From contig CAZYPB010000001.1 of NCBI GenBank assembly GCA_964649265.1, forward strand, positions 1 to 54,098: DNA of 54,098 nt, given 5' to 3'. The position numbers and the translations under genes were made by a program. The DNA comes from CAZYPB01 sp964649265. Its GTDB lineage: Archaea; Micrarchaeota; Micrarchaeia; Burarchaeales; JAKAKT01. This document shows, piece after piece, positions 1 through 8,277 of the stretch. Numbering within the stretch: position 1 is the stretch's first letter; each line of letters starts with the position of its first letter. The notes below the pieces were generated by a model, which was not told the DNA's origin, did no database searches, and saw only the letters and a list, made by a program, of their open reading frames with translations.

Positions 1-1
1 C

Positions 2-3000
2 ACAGCACCATACATAACTTCCCCAACAATAAATGACACTACTCCCGGAACACTTGATACTCTACTATGTAATAATGGAAGTTATTCTGATGAAGATGGA
101 GATTCAGAGGGAACAAGGCAGTGGAGGTGGTTCCTGAATGGCGCTCCAATACCTGGTGCAACATCCCAGACACTCGTCCTAAGCCAGCCAAGCCAGGGAG
201 ACAGGGGAGATACAATAAACTGTTCGCAGGTAAGTTATGACAGCGGTTACAGCCCAAGGCAGTCGCCTGAGAACTTCTCAACACAGGTTACAATAGTTAA
301 CACAGCACCATCTGTTTCAGTTTCAATAACACCGCAACCATACCCTGCAAACAACCTTCTATGCACAGCCTCGGGCTCAGACCCAGATGGAGATAGCATT
401 AATTACACTTATGTCTGGTGGAATGGAACAACAAACATAACCTCGACTTACACCAATGCAACTACATTCTTACTTACTTCTGGGAACACAACACTTGGAG
501 ATGTGTGGACATGCCAGGTTACTCCGTTCGATGGAGCTGTTAATGGTACAACTGTTAACAGTAGTGTCACAATAGTGTCTGATCCAAACGGAGGTCCAGG
601 CCCGACAACCCCGTCTCTAGTACTTTCAATAACCGGGAACTGCTTCAACGAAACAGTTACAATATCCGTTTCAAGCACAATCGGTTCAGCTGGTGGAGCG
701 AATATTCGTGTTATCTACTATGATGGAAGCTGGCAATTGGAGACAGCTGGTTCAGCAGACTTCTCAGGACAGTTTACATTCGTCCCACAGCGCATAGCAC
801 AGTATGAGATCCAGGCAACACTAGTTGGTTATAACCCAGCAACAACGCAATTCAACGTGATCTCATGCACTCCAACGTGTGGAGAATGCGATGGTGTATG
901 TGAGGATGTATTGTGTTTTGGAACAGATCCTGACTGTGATTCATCAGGTGCTGTTGTAGATGGGAATCCGTGTACAGCGGGAATATGCTGCGGAGGGTCA
1001 TGCTTACAGAACTGTTCCTCAAACTCAGATTGCGACGATGGGGACCCATGTACATCTGACCTCTGCCCAGGAGGAACAGGCTGCTCTGCAATATGCCAGA
1101 ACAACCCAATATCAGTGTGCCAAGATGGTGACGGGTGCTGTCCAACTGGGTGCTCAGATGAAACCGATTCAGACTGCACTCCGTGCTCTTCCTCATGCCA
1201 GGGAGATGTGCCAGGAAAGCAATGCCAGGAATATGGCTGTGTGCTTGGGGAATGCACCGAGATACTGAAGATGGGCTGTTGCGGGAACAACATATGCGAG
1301 GTTTCTAGCGGAGAATCAACTGAAACATGTCCAAGTGACTGTCTTCTTTCATGTGGGGATGGGGTATGCGATCTTGATGAGGACAAATGCAATTGTCCAA
1401 ATGACTGCGGAGCATGTACAGGAGAATGCGATGGAAAGTGCTCATACTACCAGTGCATGCCAGATGGGTGCAGCTGCCTTATAATACCTAATTGCTGTGG
1501 AAATAAGGTCTGTGAAGAAGGAGAGACATTCATAGAATGCCCTGAAGACTGTCCTCCATCAATACTTGAGATAAGGGTACTCTCACCTGGTTTCGGAGAT
1601 ACATATGAGAGAGGAGGAGACCTGGTAATATTGGCAAAGATTATATCTGAACTTAACCCAGTTTACGGAGCGCAGGTTCAGGCTTCAGGATTCTTTGGGA
1701 CAGTCATGCTTTATGACGATGGTCTGCACGGGGACGGATTGGCAGGGGATGGAGTTTACGGTAATTCAGTTAATATAGGTGGATGGGTCATATATGGCCC
1801 ACAGATAATAAACATAGATGCATCGCTCAAGGAAGCAAAAGGAAAGAGATCTGCGATAATAACTGTGGCAGACAGGATTGACATAGATATGAACCTGGAC
1901 AAGACGACAATAGAACTTGGGGACACAATCGAAATAACCGGAAGTGTTGGAGAAGGAGAAGAGTATGAAATACAACTGGACATAAAGACAGGGCCTGGAA
2001 GGATAATAGCTGAGAGATCAATAAAGTCCACCGACACATTCTCATTCCTATATCACACATCATTCCTGGACCCAGCTGACATCTGGCAGATTATAGCAAC
2101 AGCAGTTGATGATGAGAACAACACCAAGCTTGTAACAAGGACACTGACTGTTCTCGAACCCGAGCCAGAAGAGCTTATAACTGTAGAATACCTAAGCCCG
2201 GAAACAGCAGCGTACATGAAAGGACAGGACGTTCAGATAACCGTGAAATTAACCCGATTCGGTCAGGCAATAACAGATGCGACTGTAAAGACCTATGGAC
2301 CTGGAAGAGAGATAATAGTACTAGAGGAACTAGGCGAGGGAATATATGTGGGTTCATATATCATAGGTCTTGATGCTCCTTCGGGTGTTTGGGAGATGCA
2401 AACCAGGGCTTACAAAGTGGTTAATGATGCACTCTATGGCGGGGCAGCCACCATAACAATAGGAATAACTGAGATACCAATACGTCTCGATATCCTTGAG
2501 CCTACAAGCACTCAATTATCAATAGGAGATACTTTCCCAATAAAAGTAAGTGCAGCATATGGGAATGATGAGGTGGCAGATAACATTGTTATGATAACCC
2601 GCCTATCCAACCAATCACTCACCCTGAAACAGATAGAACCTGGGGTTTACTCCGGTTCAATAAAAATAGAACCAATGCAACAGGGGAACGTGCCTCTCCT
2701 TGTGTTCGGAAGGGATCCATTTGGAAATGTCGGCCTTAAGCAGACTGTTCTCAAAGTTGAGGGATACTCACTCCAATATTATCTGGATAGGTACTGGGTT
2801 CATCTTATTGTTGTGATACTGCTGTTGTTCAGCGTACTCTCATACTCCGCCAATAAGATAGCAAAAGGAAGAAAGAGATCTGAAATTTTGAAGAAAAAGG
2901 AGCAGGTAATGGAAGATCAGAAAAGAATTCAACAGGAGTATTTTGTGGATAAGTCCATGGACAAACTCACATTTGAAAAGCTCTCAAGAAAATATGACAC

Positions 3001-3040
3001 GAAACTTAGGAAACTTGAGATAGAGATAAAGAAGCTTTAG
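2..3040 (+). CDS. Giant surface protein, 3' part (Ig-like repeats, Cys-rich region, C-terminal TM anchor)
   Basis: The frame is open from base 2 with no start in the window, so the gene begins upstream; at least 1012 residues are visible. Residues about 1-98 and 99-197 are two copies of an Ig/PKD-like repeat (NTAPSV start, SGSDPDGD motif). Residues about 289-518 are extremely Cys-rich, with repeated CGDGVCD-like and CGNxxCE...ECPxDC motifs. Beta-sandwich-like segments follow, one with an acidic DDGLHGDG loop that could bind calcium. One TM helix lies near residue 935, followed by a basic, coiled-coil cytoplasmic tail. I infer a disulfide-rich cell-surface adhesin or S-layer-associated protein. 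This architecture is common in DPANN archaea; the function is unknown. Confidence 0.85.
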   Translation, partial: TAPYITSPTINDTTPGTLDTLLCNNGSYSDEDGDSEGTRQWRWFLNGAPIPGATSQTLVLSQPSQGDRGDTINCSQVSYDSGYSPRQSPENFSTQVTIVNTAPSVSVSITPQPYPANNLLCTASGSDPDGDSINYTYVWWNGTTNITSTYTNATTFLLTSGNTTLGDVWTCQVTPFDGAVNGTTVNSSVTIVSDPNGGPGPTTPSLVLSITGNCFNETVTISVSSTIGSAGGANIRVIYYDGSWQLETAGSADFSGQFTFVPQRIAQYEIQATLVGYNPATTQFNVISCTPTCGECDGVCEDVLCFGTDPDCDSSGAVVDGNPCTAGICCGGSCLQNCSSNSDCDDGDPCTSDLCPGGTGCSAICQNNPISVCQDGDGCCPTGCSDETDSDCTPCSSSCQGDVPGKQCQEYGCVLGECTEILKMGCCGNNICEVSSGESTETCPSDCLLSCGDGVCDLDEDKCNCPNDCGACTGECDGKCSYYQCMPDGCSCLIIPNCCGNKVCEEGETFIECPEDCPPSILEIRVLSPGFGDTYERGGDLVILAKIISELNPVYGAQVQASGFFGTVMLYDDGLHGDGLAGDGVYGNSVNIGGWVIYGPQIINIDASLKEAKGKRSAIITVADRIDIDMNLDKTTIELGDTIEITGSVGEGEEYEIQLDIKTGPGRIIAERSIKSTDTFSFLYHTSFLDPADIWQIIATAVDDENNTKLVTRTLTVLEPEPEELITVEYLSPETAAYMKGQDVQITVKLTRFGQAITDATVKTYGPGREIIVLEELGEGIYVGSYIIGLDAPSGVWEMQTRAYKVVNDALYGGAATITIGITEIPIRLDILEPTSTQLSIGDTFPIKVSAAYGNDEVADNIVMITRLSNQSLTLKQIEPGVYSGSIKIEPMQQGNVPLLVFGRDPFGNVGLKQTVLKVEGYSLQYYLDRYWVHLIVVILLLFSVLSYSANKIAKGRKRSEILKKKEQVMEDQKRIQQEYFVDKSMDKLTFEKLSRKYDTKLRKLEIEIKKL

Positions 3041-3249
3041 AGCTGGTTCTTTAATTTCATGAAAAGAAGGTAGATGAGAACAAGTGAGAAGAAGCCAACA
3101 AAGAATGCACCAACCTCGGCAGCGTAGGCAAAACCAACAATCTCATTTAGATTGAAAACCTGGAATGAGTTGTACACCCCCCAGGAGATTATTGTTGCAG
3201 CAACCATGCTCAACAGCAGCTTTCCTATTGCACTCATCGCTTCTCCCAT
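3037..3249 (-). CDS. Small two-TM membrane protein
   Basis: This is a 70-residue protein with two hydrophobic helices (about residues 8-32 and 45-66) and a short polar tail. It is convergent with the surface protein gene and overlaps its end by 4 bp. An ATG four codons further in (MSAIGK) is an alternative start. It matches no family I recognise. Its helix spacing resembles small archaeal membrane proteins of unknown role. Confidence 0.6.
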   Translation of the reverse strand: MGEAMSAIGKLLLSMVAATIISWGVYNSFQVFNLNEIVGFAYAAEVGAFFVGFFSLVLIYLLFMKLKNQL

Positions 3250-3276
3250 CGAATCACTTACTACAGTTCTTTCTTA

Positions 3277-3290
3277 ATAAATATTTTATA
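3277..3290 (+). promoter_or_regulatory. TATA-box-like promoter
   Basis: The AT-rich stretch AATAAATATTTTAT is centred about 28 bases before the ATG at 3312. A transcript from it would be leaderless or nearly so, which supports that start over upstream in-frame codons. Confidence 0.45.
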
Positions 3291-3311
3291 CTTTCTCTCC
3301 AAAAAACTTCC

Positions 3312-4844
3312 ATGCAATCCGCTTTATTGTTATTTGTAGTTCTCATAGCTGGTGCCTCTTCCCTTGTTTACGAATTGGCGTCAACTGAGATACTGTTCTT
3401 CTTTTTCCCTGAAAGCGGGCAGACAGTTGCAGTTGTGCTTGCAATATTCCTCTTCGGACTGTTTACAGGAGCATTATTCACCTCCAAAATAACTCCCAGG
3501 TTCAAAGACAGCCAACATCTGTTTTCATTGCTACAGATGGGTGCAGGAATATCTGTTCTCTTACTCTCAGCAATATTCTTCCATATCCCCGCGTTGACAG
3601 CTTACTTGTATAATATGGGAAATGAGAACTCATTCGTACCAAGGGTTGCTTTGGGAACGCTTCTCCTGCTCCTGCCATCATTCTTTTTCGGTTCTTCTTT
3701 TGCAGCAATTGTGGATGAGTACATGGGAAGTAAGAAAAGAAGGCTGTTTGGAACAATATATGCAGTTGATGTTCTCGGGGCAGTTGCAGGGGTTTTGATA
3801 ACGGGGTTTCTTCTGTTTCCATCGATTGGGGTAATGGCAACTTCAGCAGTGTGCTCCGGGCTAAATTTTCTGGCATCCGCACTTGCCGCTAAGAAAAAGC
3901 ACATTCTATTTGTTTCGTCTGTTCTCCTCATAATTGCAGTTATGACTGCCGTGATTTTCCTTTCCCCCCGCGAGCAGAAGTTTTCAATAGAGGGCAAAGC
4001 TAACCTTAAACCATTTAACAAATCAAAAATCCAAATCCATCCTTGCGATGGAACCCATGTGTCGAAAATAAAACCATCAGTTGATCCAAATGCGGATATT
4101 CTCTTAAGCGAGAACTCCCCCTATGGACTTGTGTTTATTACTACTGCTGAAGAAAATACATTTCTCTGGATAGGCCGTGCGATACAATGCGGGACCGGAA
4201 TGCCAGTGGAATACAATCTAGGTGCAAATACCGCAAATCTTCTAGCGGATAATAGCACTGTCATGAACATAGGTTTGGGCTGCGGATTTACATTACAGGG
4301 CATACTTCTCTTGGACAAAGTGAAGGAGGTCGATGTTGTCGAGATAAACCCAGTGGTGCCAAGTGTTTCATCCTCCTGCTTCTGGCGCAAAGGGTACTCC
4401 CCAATAAAAGACAACAGAACAACAATATACCTTGATGATGCTGCCCATTATTTGTTGGTTAGCACAAAGAAATATGATGCAATAGTAATGGACATACAGA
4501 ATCCTGCAGTCATACATTCGTCTCCACTCTATACAAAGGAGTATTTCCAACTTATGAAAGCATCCTTGAATGAAGGAGGAATCCTTTCTATTTATGGTTA
4601 TAATTTCGAGGGGGGCAGGCCCATAATATATGAAACACTTGAGACAACTTTCAAGTATGTCTACTATCTAAAAGACGAGCCTTCTGATATATATTATGCA
4701 TCAGATAAGCCTCTTAGCACAAGAGCACTAAAGATGACTGAGGAAGATATTAATGAAACAGAGAGACTTAATTCAACTCCTGCTGAGATAAACACACTAC
4801 AAAAACCAGTTCTGAAATACATAATTATGAATCCACCTAAGTAA
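3312..4844 (+). CDS. Membrane-fused spermidine synthase-like protein
   Basis: The protein has 510 residues from the ATG at 3312, chosen because it directly follows a TATA box and opens the first TM helix. Residues 1 to about 225 hold roughly seven TM helices. The rest is a Rossmann methyltransferase-like domain of the spermidine synthase class: SAM-type motif NIGLGCG near residue 318, acidic VVEINP, then YDAIVMDIQNP near residue 390. In true spermidine synthases this last segment reads D-S/T-x-D-P and carries the catalytic Asp; here the second Asp is Asn. It may therefore bind a SAM-like ligand without making spermidine. Such membrane fusions occur in bacteria and archaea and are poorly characterised. 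Confidence 0.75.
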   Translation: MQSALLLFVVLIAGASSLVYELASTEILFFFFPESGQTVAVVLAIFLFGLFTGALFTSKITPRFKDSQHLFSLLQMGAGISVLLLSAIFFHIPALTAYLYNMGNENSFVPRVALGTLLLLLPSFFFGSSFAAIVDEYMGSKKRRLFGTIYAVDVLGAVAGVLITGFLLFPSIGVMATSAVCSGLNFLASALAAKKKHILFVSSVLLIIAVMTAVIFLSPREQKFSIEGKANLKPFNKSKIQIHPCDGTHVSKIKPSVDPNADILLSENSPYGLVFITTAEENTFLWIGRAIQCGTGMPVEYNLGANTANLLADNSTVMNIGLGCGFTLQGILLLDKVKEVDVVEINPVVPSVSSSCFWRKGYSPIKDNRTTIYLDDAAHYLLVSTKKYDAIVMDIQNPAVIHSSPLYTKEYFQLMKASLNEGGILSIYGYNFEGGRPIIYETLETTFKYVYYLKDEPSDIYYASDKPLSTRALKMTEEDINETERLNSTPAEINTLQKPVLKYIIMNPPK

Positions 4845-5933
4845 CTAGTCAGCGGCTATGATCTTTTGCCATGAGGTTAGATCAGAACTGTTTTCCCTCA
4901 TCTTATGCTCGATTTTCTCCATTGCTATGTTTGTTGCACCTGTTCTTACGCTTGTCCCAGATCTTTCAATTGTGTCAAATGCAGTTCTCTGCATAGAATG
5001 AGATATAACTTCAGTCATATCCGTGAGATTTCCGCCAATGTACTCAATATGGGAACTTATGCTCATTCCTCCACATGCAAGTATATCCGGTATAACTGTT
5101 ACGCCATCTAACTCGAGCTGTTGCTCTATGCCATAAACCGCACCCATTTTTCCCTCAATAACAATTCTAGGTCTTACATTTCCAATGAGCTTTTTTGTTA
5201 AGTGTTCAGTAGCTATCATTACATCGAACTTTTCAGATAATGCCTGCTCAAATGAAACAGGCGTTCCCCCATTGAACGCGTCAGCCCTTCCTCCATCCCT
5301 CAACATCTTTGACAATGAATTGAAATCCAATCCATCAGAATTGACAGTCCCTCCATCAGAATCAACTGCGCCTACAATACTAACTCCGTTTCTCTCAAGC
5401 ACTCTCCCAGCAAAACCAGCATCTATTCCCAAACCAAAAAGCATCACTTTTGGTTTTTCTATTTTCCTTGCATTAAGTGCCTGTATTGTACAGTGAGCAA
5501 TTCCCAATCCAACCTGTCCTGCCTGGAAAGGTATGCCTTTCAGAGAAGATGGTTTTCCAACTGCCCCCCTAACATCTCCACAGGAGTATGCATATACCTC
5601 CATTAGTTCCTCAGTTAATCCCTCTCCTGGCTGAGCTATGAATATCTTGTTTGCATATGGGATTATCCCAGCAGCGAATTCCTGGAGATCCAGGCGCGTG
5701 TCTCCTCTTTTTGTTATGTATGCGCATGCGCCTCCGAACGGGACATCGTGCAGGGCATTCATTATTGTGTGTGTTCTTGCTTTCTCGAAAGCAGTTTCAA
5801 CTGTTACATTTTCTGAGAGATATATGCCGCCAAGCCCGGGCCCGAATGCAGTATTATCAACAATAAGTATGCCCAAACTTCCAGTTGCGGGCTGGTATAT
5901 CTGAAGTATCTTTTCTGGCCCGTATCTGTCCAT
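4845..5933 (-). CDS. Glu/Leu/Val dehydrogenase homologue lacking catalytic lysines
   Basis: This 362-residue protein has the two-domain layout of amino acid dehydrogenases: an N-terminal substrate domain (GLGGIY near residue 33, VPFGGAC near 64-70) and a C-terminal Rossmann domain (LFGLGIDAG near residue 165). In active glutamate and leucine dehydrogenases the equivalents read KGGI and PxGGGKGG, where the lysines bind substrate and catalyse. Here these are Leu34 and Cys70. The PAPDVxT segment with the catalytic Asp reads QPGEGLT. The fold assignment is strong, but the normal reaction looks impossible. It is probably a pseudoenzyme or has a changed activity. It is convergent with and abuts the spermidine-synthase-like gene. 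Confidence 0.75.
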   Translation of the reverse strand: MDRYGPEKILQIYQPATGSLGILIVDNTAFGPGLGGIYLSENVTVETAFEKARTHTIMNALHDVPFGGACAYITKRGDTRLDLQEFAAGIIPYANKIFIAQPGEGLTEELMEVYAYSCGDVRGAVGKPSSLKGIPFQAGQVGLGIAHCTIQALNARKIEKPKVMLFGLGIDAGFAGRVLERNGVSIVGAVDSDGGTVNSDGLDFNSLSKMLRDGGRADAFNGGTPVSFEQALSEKFDVMIATEHLTKKLIGNVRPRIVIEGKMGAVYGIEQQLELDGVTVIPDILACGGMSISSHIEYIGGNLTDMTEVISHSMQRTAFDTIERSGTSVRTGATNIAMEKIEHKMRENSSDLTSWQKIIAAD

Positions 5934-5983
5934 ACTATTAGATTCGACATCCTGAATAAAAAGCTTTTTGAAAATATAGAATT

Positions 5984-7156
5984 ATGATTGAGTATATTCT
6001 AGCGTTCCTTGCACTTTACACTACAGTGTTCTATTTTCTCCTCTACCTTTCGAAATCAGAGGAAATGGAAGACCCAAAACCAAAGGATTTCCCTTCGATA
6101 ACAATAATCATCCAAGCATACAACGAGGAGAAAACAATAGGCAAGACAATAAGTTCAGCACTCTCTTTGGAATACCCAAAAAACAAACTGAAAATACTGG
6201 TTGTGAATGATGGTTCAACCGATAAGACGGCTCATGTTGCAAGAAAATACAAGGTTCAGCTGTTGGATAAAAAGAATACGGGTAAAGCAAACTCCTTGAA
6301 TCGGGCAATAAAAAAGACAAAAACAGATCTAATTGCAGTGCTTGATGCAGATTCATATGTTGATAAAAAGGCTCTCCTAAGGACGGTGGGATATTTCAAA
6401 CACAAAGAGGTTGGTTCTGTTACCTCTGCAATGAAGGTATGGAAACCTAAATCTATTCTTGAGAGAATGCAGAGATCCGAATATCTGATAAATGCATTCA
6501 TAAAAAAACTCCAGAGCTTCATAGATGGGATTTCCGTAACTCCCGGTCCCCTCTCAATATATCGGAGATCGGTGTTCTCCAGAATAGGTTTTTTCGATGA
6601 ACATACACTTACTGAGGACCAGGAGTTTGCACTGCGGATGCAATCTTCGGACATAAGAATTGAGAACTCAATAAATGCATATGTTTATACGTCTGTCCCA
6701 AAAACCCCTGCGGATCTTTTCAAGCAAAGGAGAAGGTGGTATTTAGGATATCTCCAGAACATATGGAAGCACAAGGAACTTTTCAGTCCAAGGTATGGTG
6801 ATTTTGGTCTGTTTGTACTTCCAACGGCATTTGTCCTGCTTATTTTTACGGTTATATCTCTCATTTGGGCATATTTTCCAAAAACATTTGACCTTTCATT
6901 TTCCTTTCAGATGATGCCCTCTTCTTTACTTTACCTTGAATTCACACCAACAAGAATTGCTTTCCTAGCAGTGTTTCTAATAAATGCAATCGCCGTTATC
7001 TACACATTAAGAAATACTAAAGAATCCGGGTTCCTGGGAAGCTTTTTATCTTTGTTTGTAATCTCTTACATCATGCTTATGCTCTGGATCGTGGTTCTTG
7101 CAGAGCATATATCAAACACTGTTAGAGGTGTTAAACCATTATGGAGAGGAAACTGA
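5984..7156 (+). CDS. Family 2 glycosyltransferase, membrane-bound
   Basis: This 390-residue processive-type GT2 has an N-terminal TM helix (residues 1-22). The GT-A domain shows QAYNEEKTIG, NDGSTD and LDADS (nucleotide-sugar and metal binding), TEDQEF (catalytic Asp) and KQRRRW (the Q-x-x-R-W acceptor motif). Three or more TM helices follow at about 275-380. The layout is that of cellulose/hyaluronan/poly-GlcNAc synthase-like enzymes. It probably makes or exports an envelope polysaccharide or lipid-linked sugar; the substrate cannot be read from sequence. It overlaps the next gene by 16 bp, so the two are probably co-translated. An AT-rich stretch at 5951-5965 may be its TATA box. Confidence 0.88.
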   Translation: MIEYILAFLALYTTVFYFLLYLSKSEEMEDPKPKDFPSITIIIQAYNEEKTIGKTISSALSLEYPKNKLKILVVNDGSTDKTAHVARKYKVQLLDKKNTGKANSLNRAIKKTKTDLIAVLDADSYVDKKALLRTVGYFKHKEVGSVTSAMKVWKPKSILERMQRSEYLINAFIKKLQSFIDGISVTPGPLSIYRRSVFSRIGFFDEHTLTEDQEFALRMQSSDIRIENSINAYVYTSVPKTPADLFKQRRRWYLGYLQNIWKHKELFSPRYGDFGLFVLPTAFVLLIFTVISLIWAYFPKTFDLSFSFQMMPSSLLYLEFTPTRIAFLAVFLINAIAVIYTLRNTKESGFLGSFLSLFVISYIMLMLWIVVLAEHISNTVRGVKPLWRGN

Positions 7157-7800
7157 GTCCAATACATATTGTTGCATTGGCCGTAACATCCTTGATATTC
7201 TTGGTTGGAATCCTGTTTGGTTGGCAGCTGGGATATACTGCAGAGAATCAGATGAGGGATGACTTTGAACAACTGAGAACAGAAAGCTATACGCTTGAGG
7301 TGCTTTCACTAATGATGAACAGAGGTGAGATGAGCTGTTCTGTTCTTGAAAAGGAGTTTTCGAAACTCTCAAGAAATACAATCCAATATGGGGAAAACCT
7401 TGATTATCTTGAGAAGAAACTTGGAAAATTCGATCCAGAGGTTATGCGCCTTAAATCAGATTATTCACTTATGCAGGCAAGGAATTACCTTCTTCTAAAG
7501 GAAATGGATGAGGGATGTGGTTCAGAGCACGTTACCGTATTGTATTTTTATTCTAATGAGAATTACTCTCCTTCGTCTGACCAGGGGATAGCTTTGGATG
7601 AGGCTCTTAATTCATTGCCAGAGGTAATGAAAAGAACTGTTATTTACCATTTCGATGTCAATGTGAGAAACTCCGTTGTAGATGCATTCAAAGAGCAATA
7701 TTCAGTTAGTGTTTCACCAACCATGGTAATTGATGGAGGTAAACATGAAGGATACAGGAGTTCAGAAGAATGTAGGAAAATACTCGAAGAGATAAGCTAA
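7141..7800 (+). CDS. Membrane-anchored thioredoxin-fold-like protein without CxxC
   Basis: The protein has 219 residues: an N-terminal TM helix (about 10-30), a helical/coiled-coil segment to about 128, then a C-terminal domain with thioredoxin-like beta-alpha order (VTVLYFYS near 131, a cis-Pro-like SVSPTMVIDGG near 190). The redox CxxC position is occupied by NENYSP, so it should not act as a disulfide oxidoreductase by the usual mechanism. The ATG lies inside the end of the GT2 gene, with a 16-bp overlap. That coupling suggests a partner role for the glycosyltransferase, possibly structural. Thioredoxin fold is inferred from pattern only. Confidence 0.65.
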   Translation: MERKLSPIHIVALAVTSLIFLVGILFGWQLGYTAENQMRDDFEQLRTESYTLEVLSLMMNRGEMSCSVLEKEFSKLSRNTIQYGENLDYLEKKLGKFDPEVMRLKSDYSLMQARNYLLLKEMDEGCGSEHVTVLYFYSNENYSPSSDQGIALDEALNSLPEVMKRTVIYHFDVNVRNSVVDAFKEQYSVSVSPTMVIDGGKHEGYRSSEECRKILEEIS

Positions 7801-7931
7801 CGTTTCCCACAGTTCTTGCAAACCTTTCCTTCAGGATTATAACAAGCAGGGCAAACCCTTGCGCCGCATATCGAACAACTGAATTTAGGAGTTAGTTTGC
7901 CGCAGATATCACAAAGACCAGCAACTTCCAA
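7797..7931 (-). CDS. Tiny double zinc-finger protein, last gene of the mbh-hypA operon
   Basis: The 44-codon frame encodes four CxxC pairs: CDIC, CSIC, CPAC and CKNC, enough for two treble-clef or ribbon zinc sites. An in-frame stop at 7950-7952 and the absence of ATG or GTG leave TTG at 7931 as the most likely start. The gene begins 11 bases after the hypA stop and overlaps the convergent thioredoxin-like gene by 3-4 bases. Position suggests a role near hydrogenase maturation or metal handling, but no function is established. It is too small for ordinary gene callers. Confidence 0.6.
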   Translation of the reverse strand: MEVAGLCDICGKLTPKFSCSICGARVCPACYNPEGKVCKNCGKR

Positions 7932-7942
7932 AACATCACCAA

Positions 7943-8272
7943 TTAACCTTCAACCTCTATGTCTATAACTTTTACTTCATTGGCATTTGTCTCTATATCT
8001 GGAGAACCGCACTTCGGACACCTTATCGGCGAGTACTCTGCTGTCATCTGTTTCTTACATGCATGACATTTCAAGTACGTTTTCATCATCTTTATATCCA
8101 GCTTCGCACTACCGGCAGATGTGCTTTCTGAAAGCATAAAGAAAAGTTCTCTGAATTCCTGCAGGTCTGATACATTGGATCCAAGCTCTAGCCGTATTAC
8201 CTTAACCTTTCTCCCCCCTGCTGCCTCAAGAACTTTGGAAAGTGCAGCTTTTACATATGGCATCTCGTGCAT
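7943..8272 (-). CDS. hypA: Hydrogenase nickel-insertion protein HypA
   Basis: This 109-residue protein has the usual HypA length. It starts MHEMP, giving the nickel-binding N-terminus with His2. Its structural zinc site is two CxxC pairs (CHAC near residue 70 and CPKC near 85). HypA delivers Ni to the large subunit precursor, usually with the GTPase HypB, which is not in this window. It starts 5 bases after the mbhN stop, so it is very probably co-transcribed with the hydrogenase it matures. Confidence 0.95.
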   Translation of the reverse strand: MHEMPYVKAALSKVLEAAGGRKVKVIRLELGSNVSDLQEFRELFFMLSESTSAGSAKLDIKMMKTYLKCHACKKQMTAEYSPIRCPKCGSPDIETNANEVKVIDIEVEG

Positions 8273-8277
8273 AGTAT

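Noticed and set aside
829..1392. Minus-strand 187-residue frame opposite the Cys-rich region
   Set aside because: Shadow of the surface protein; His/Ser/Pro-rich composition follows from the antisense of TGC/TGG-rich codons.
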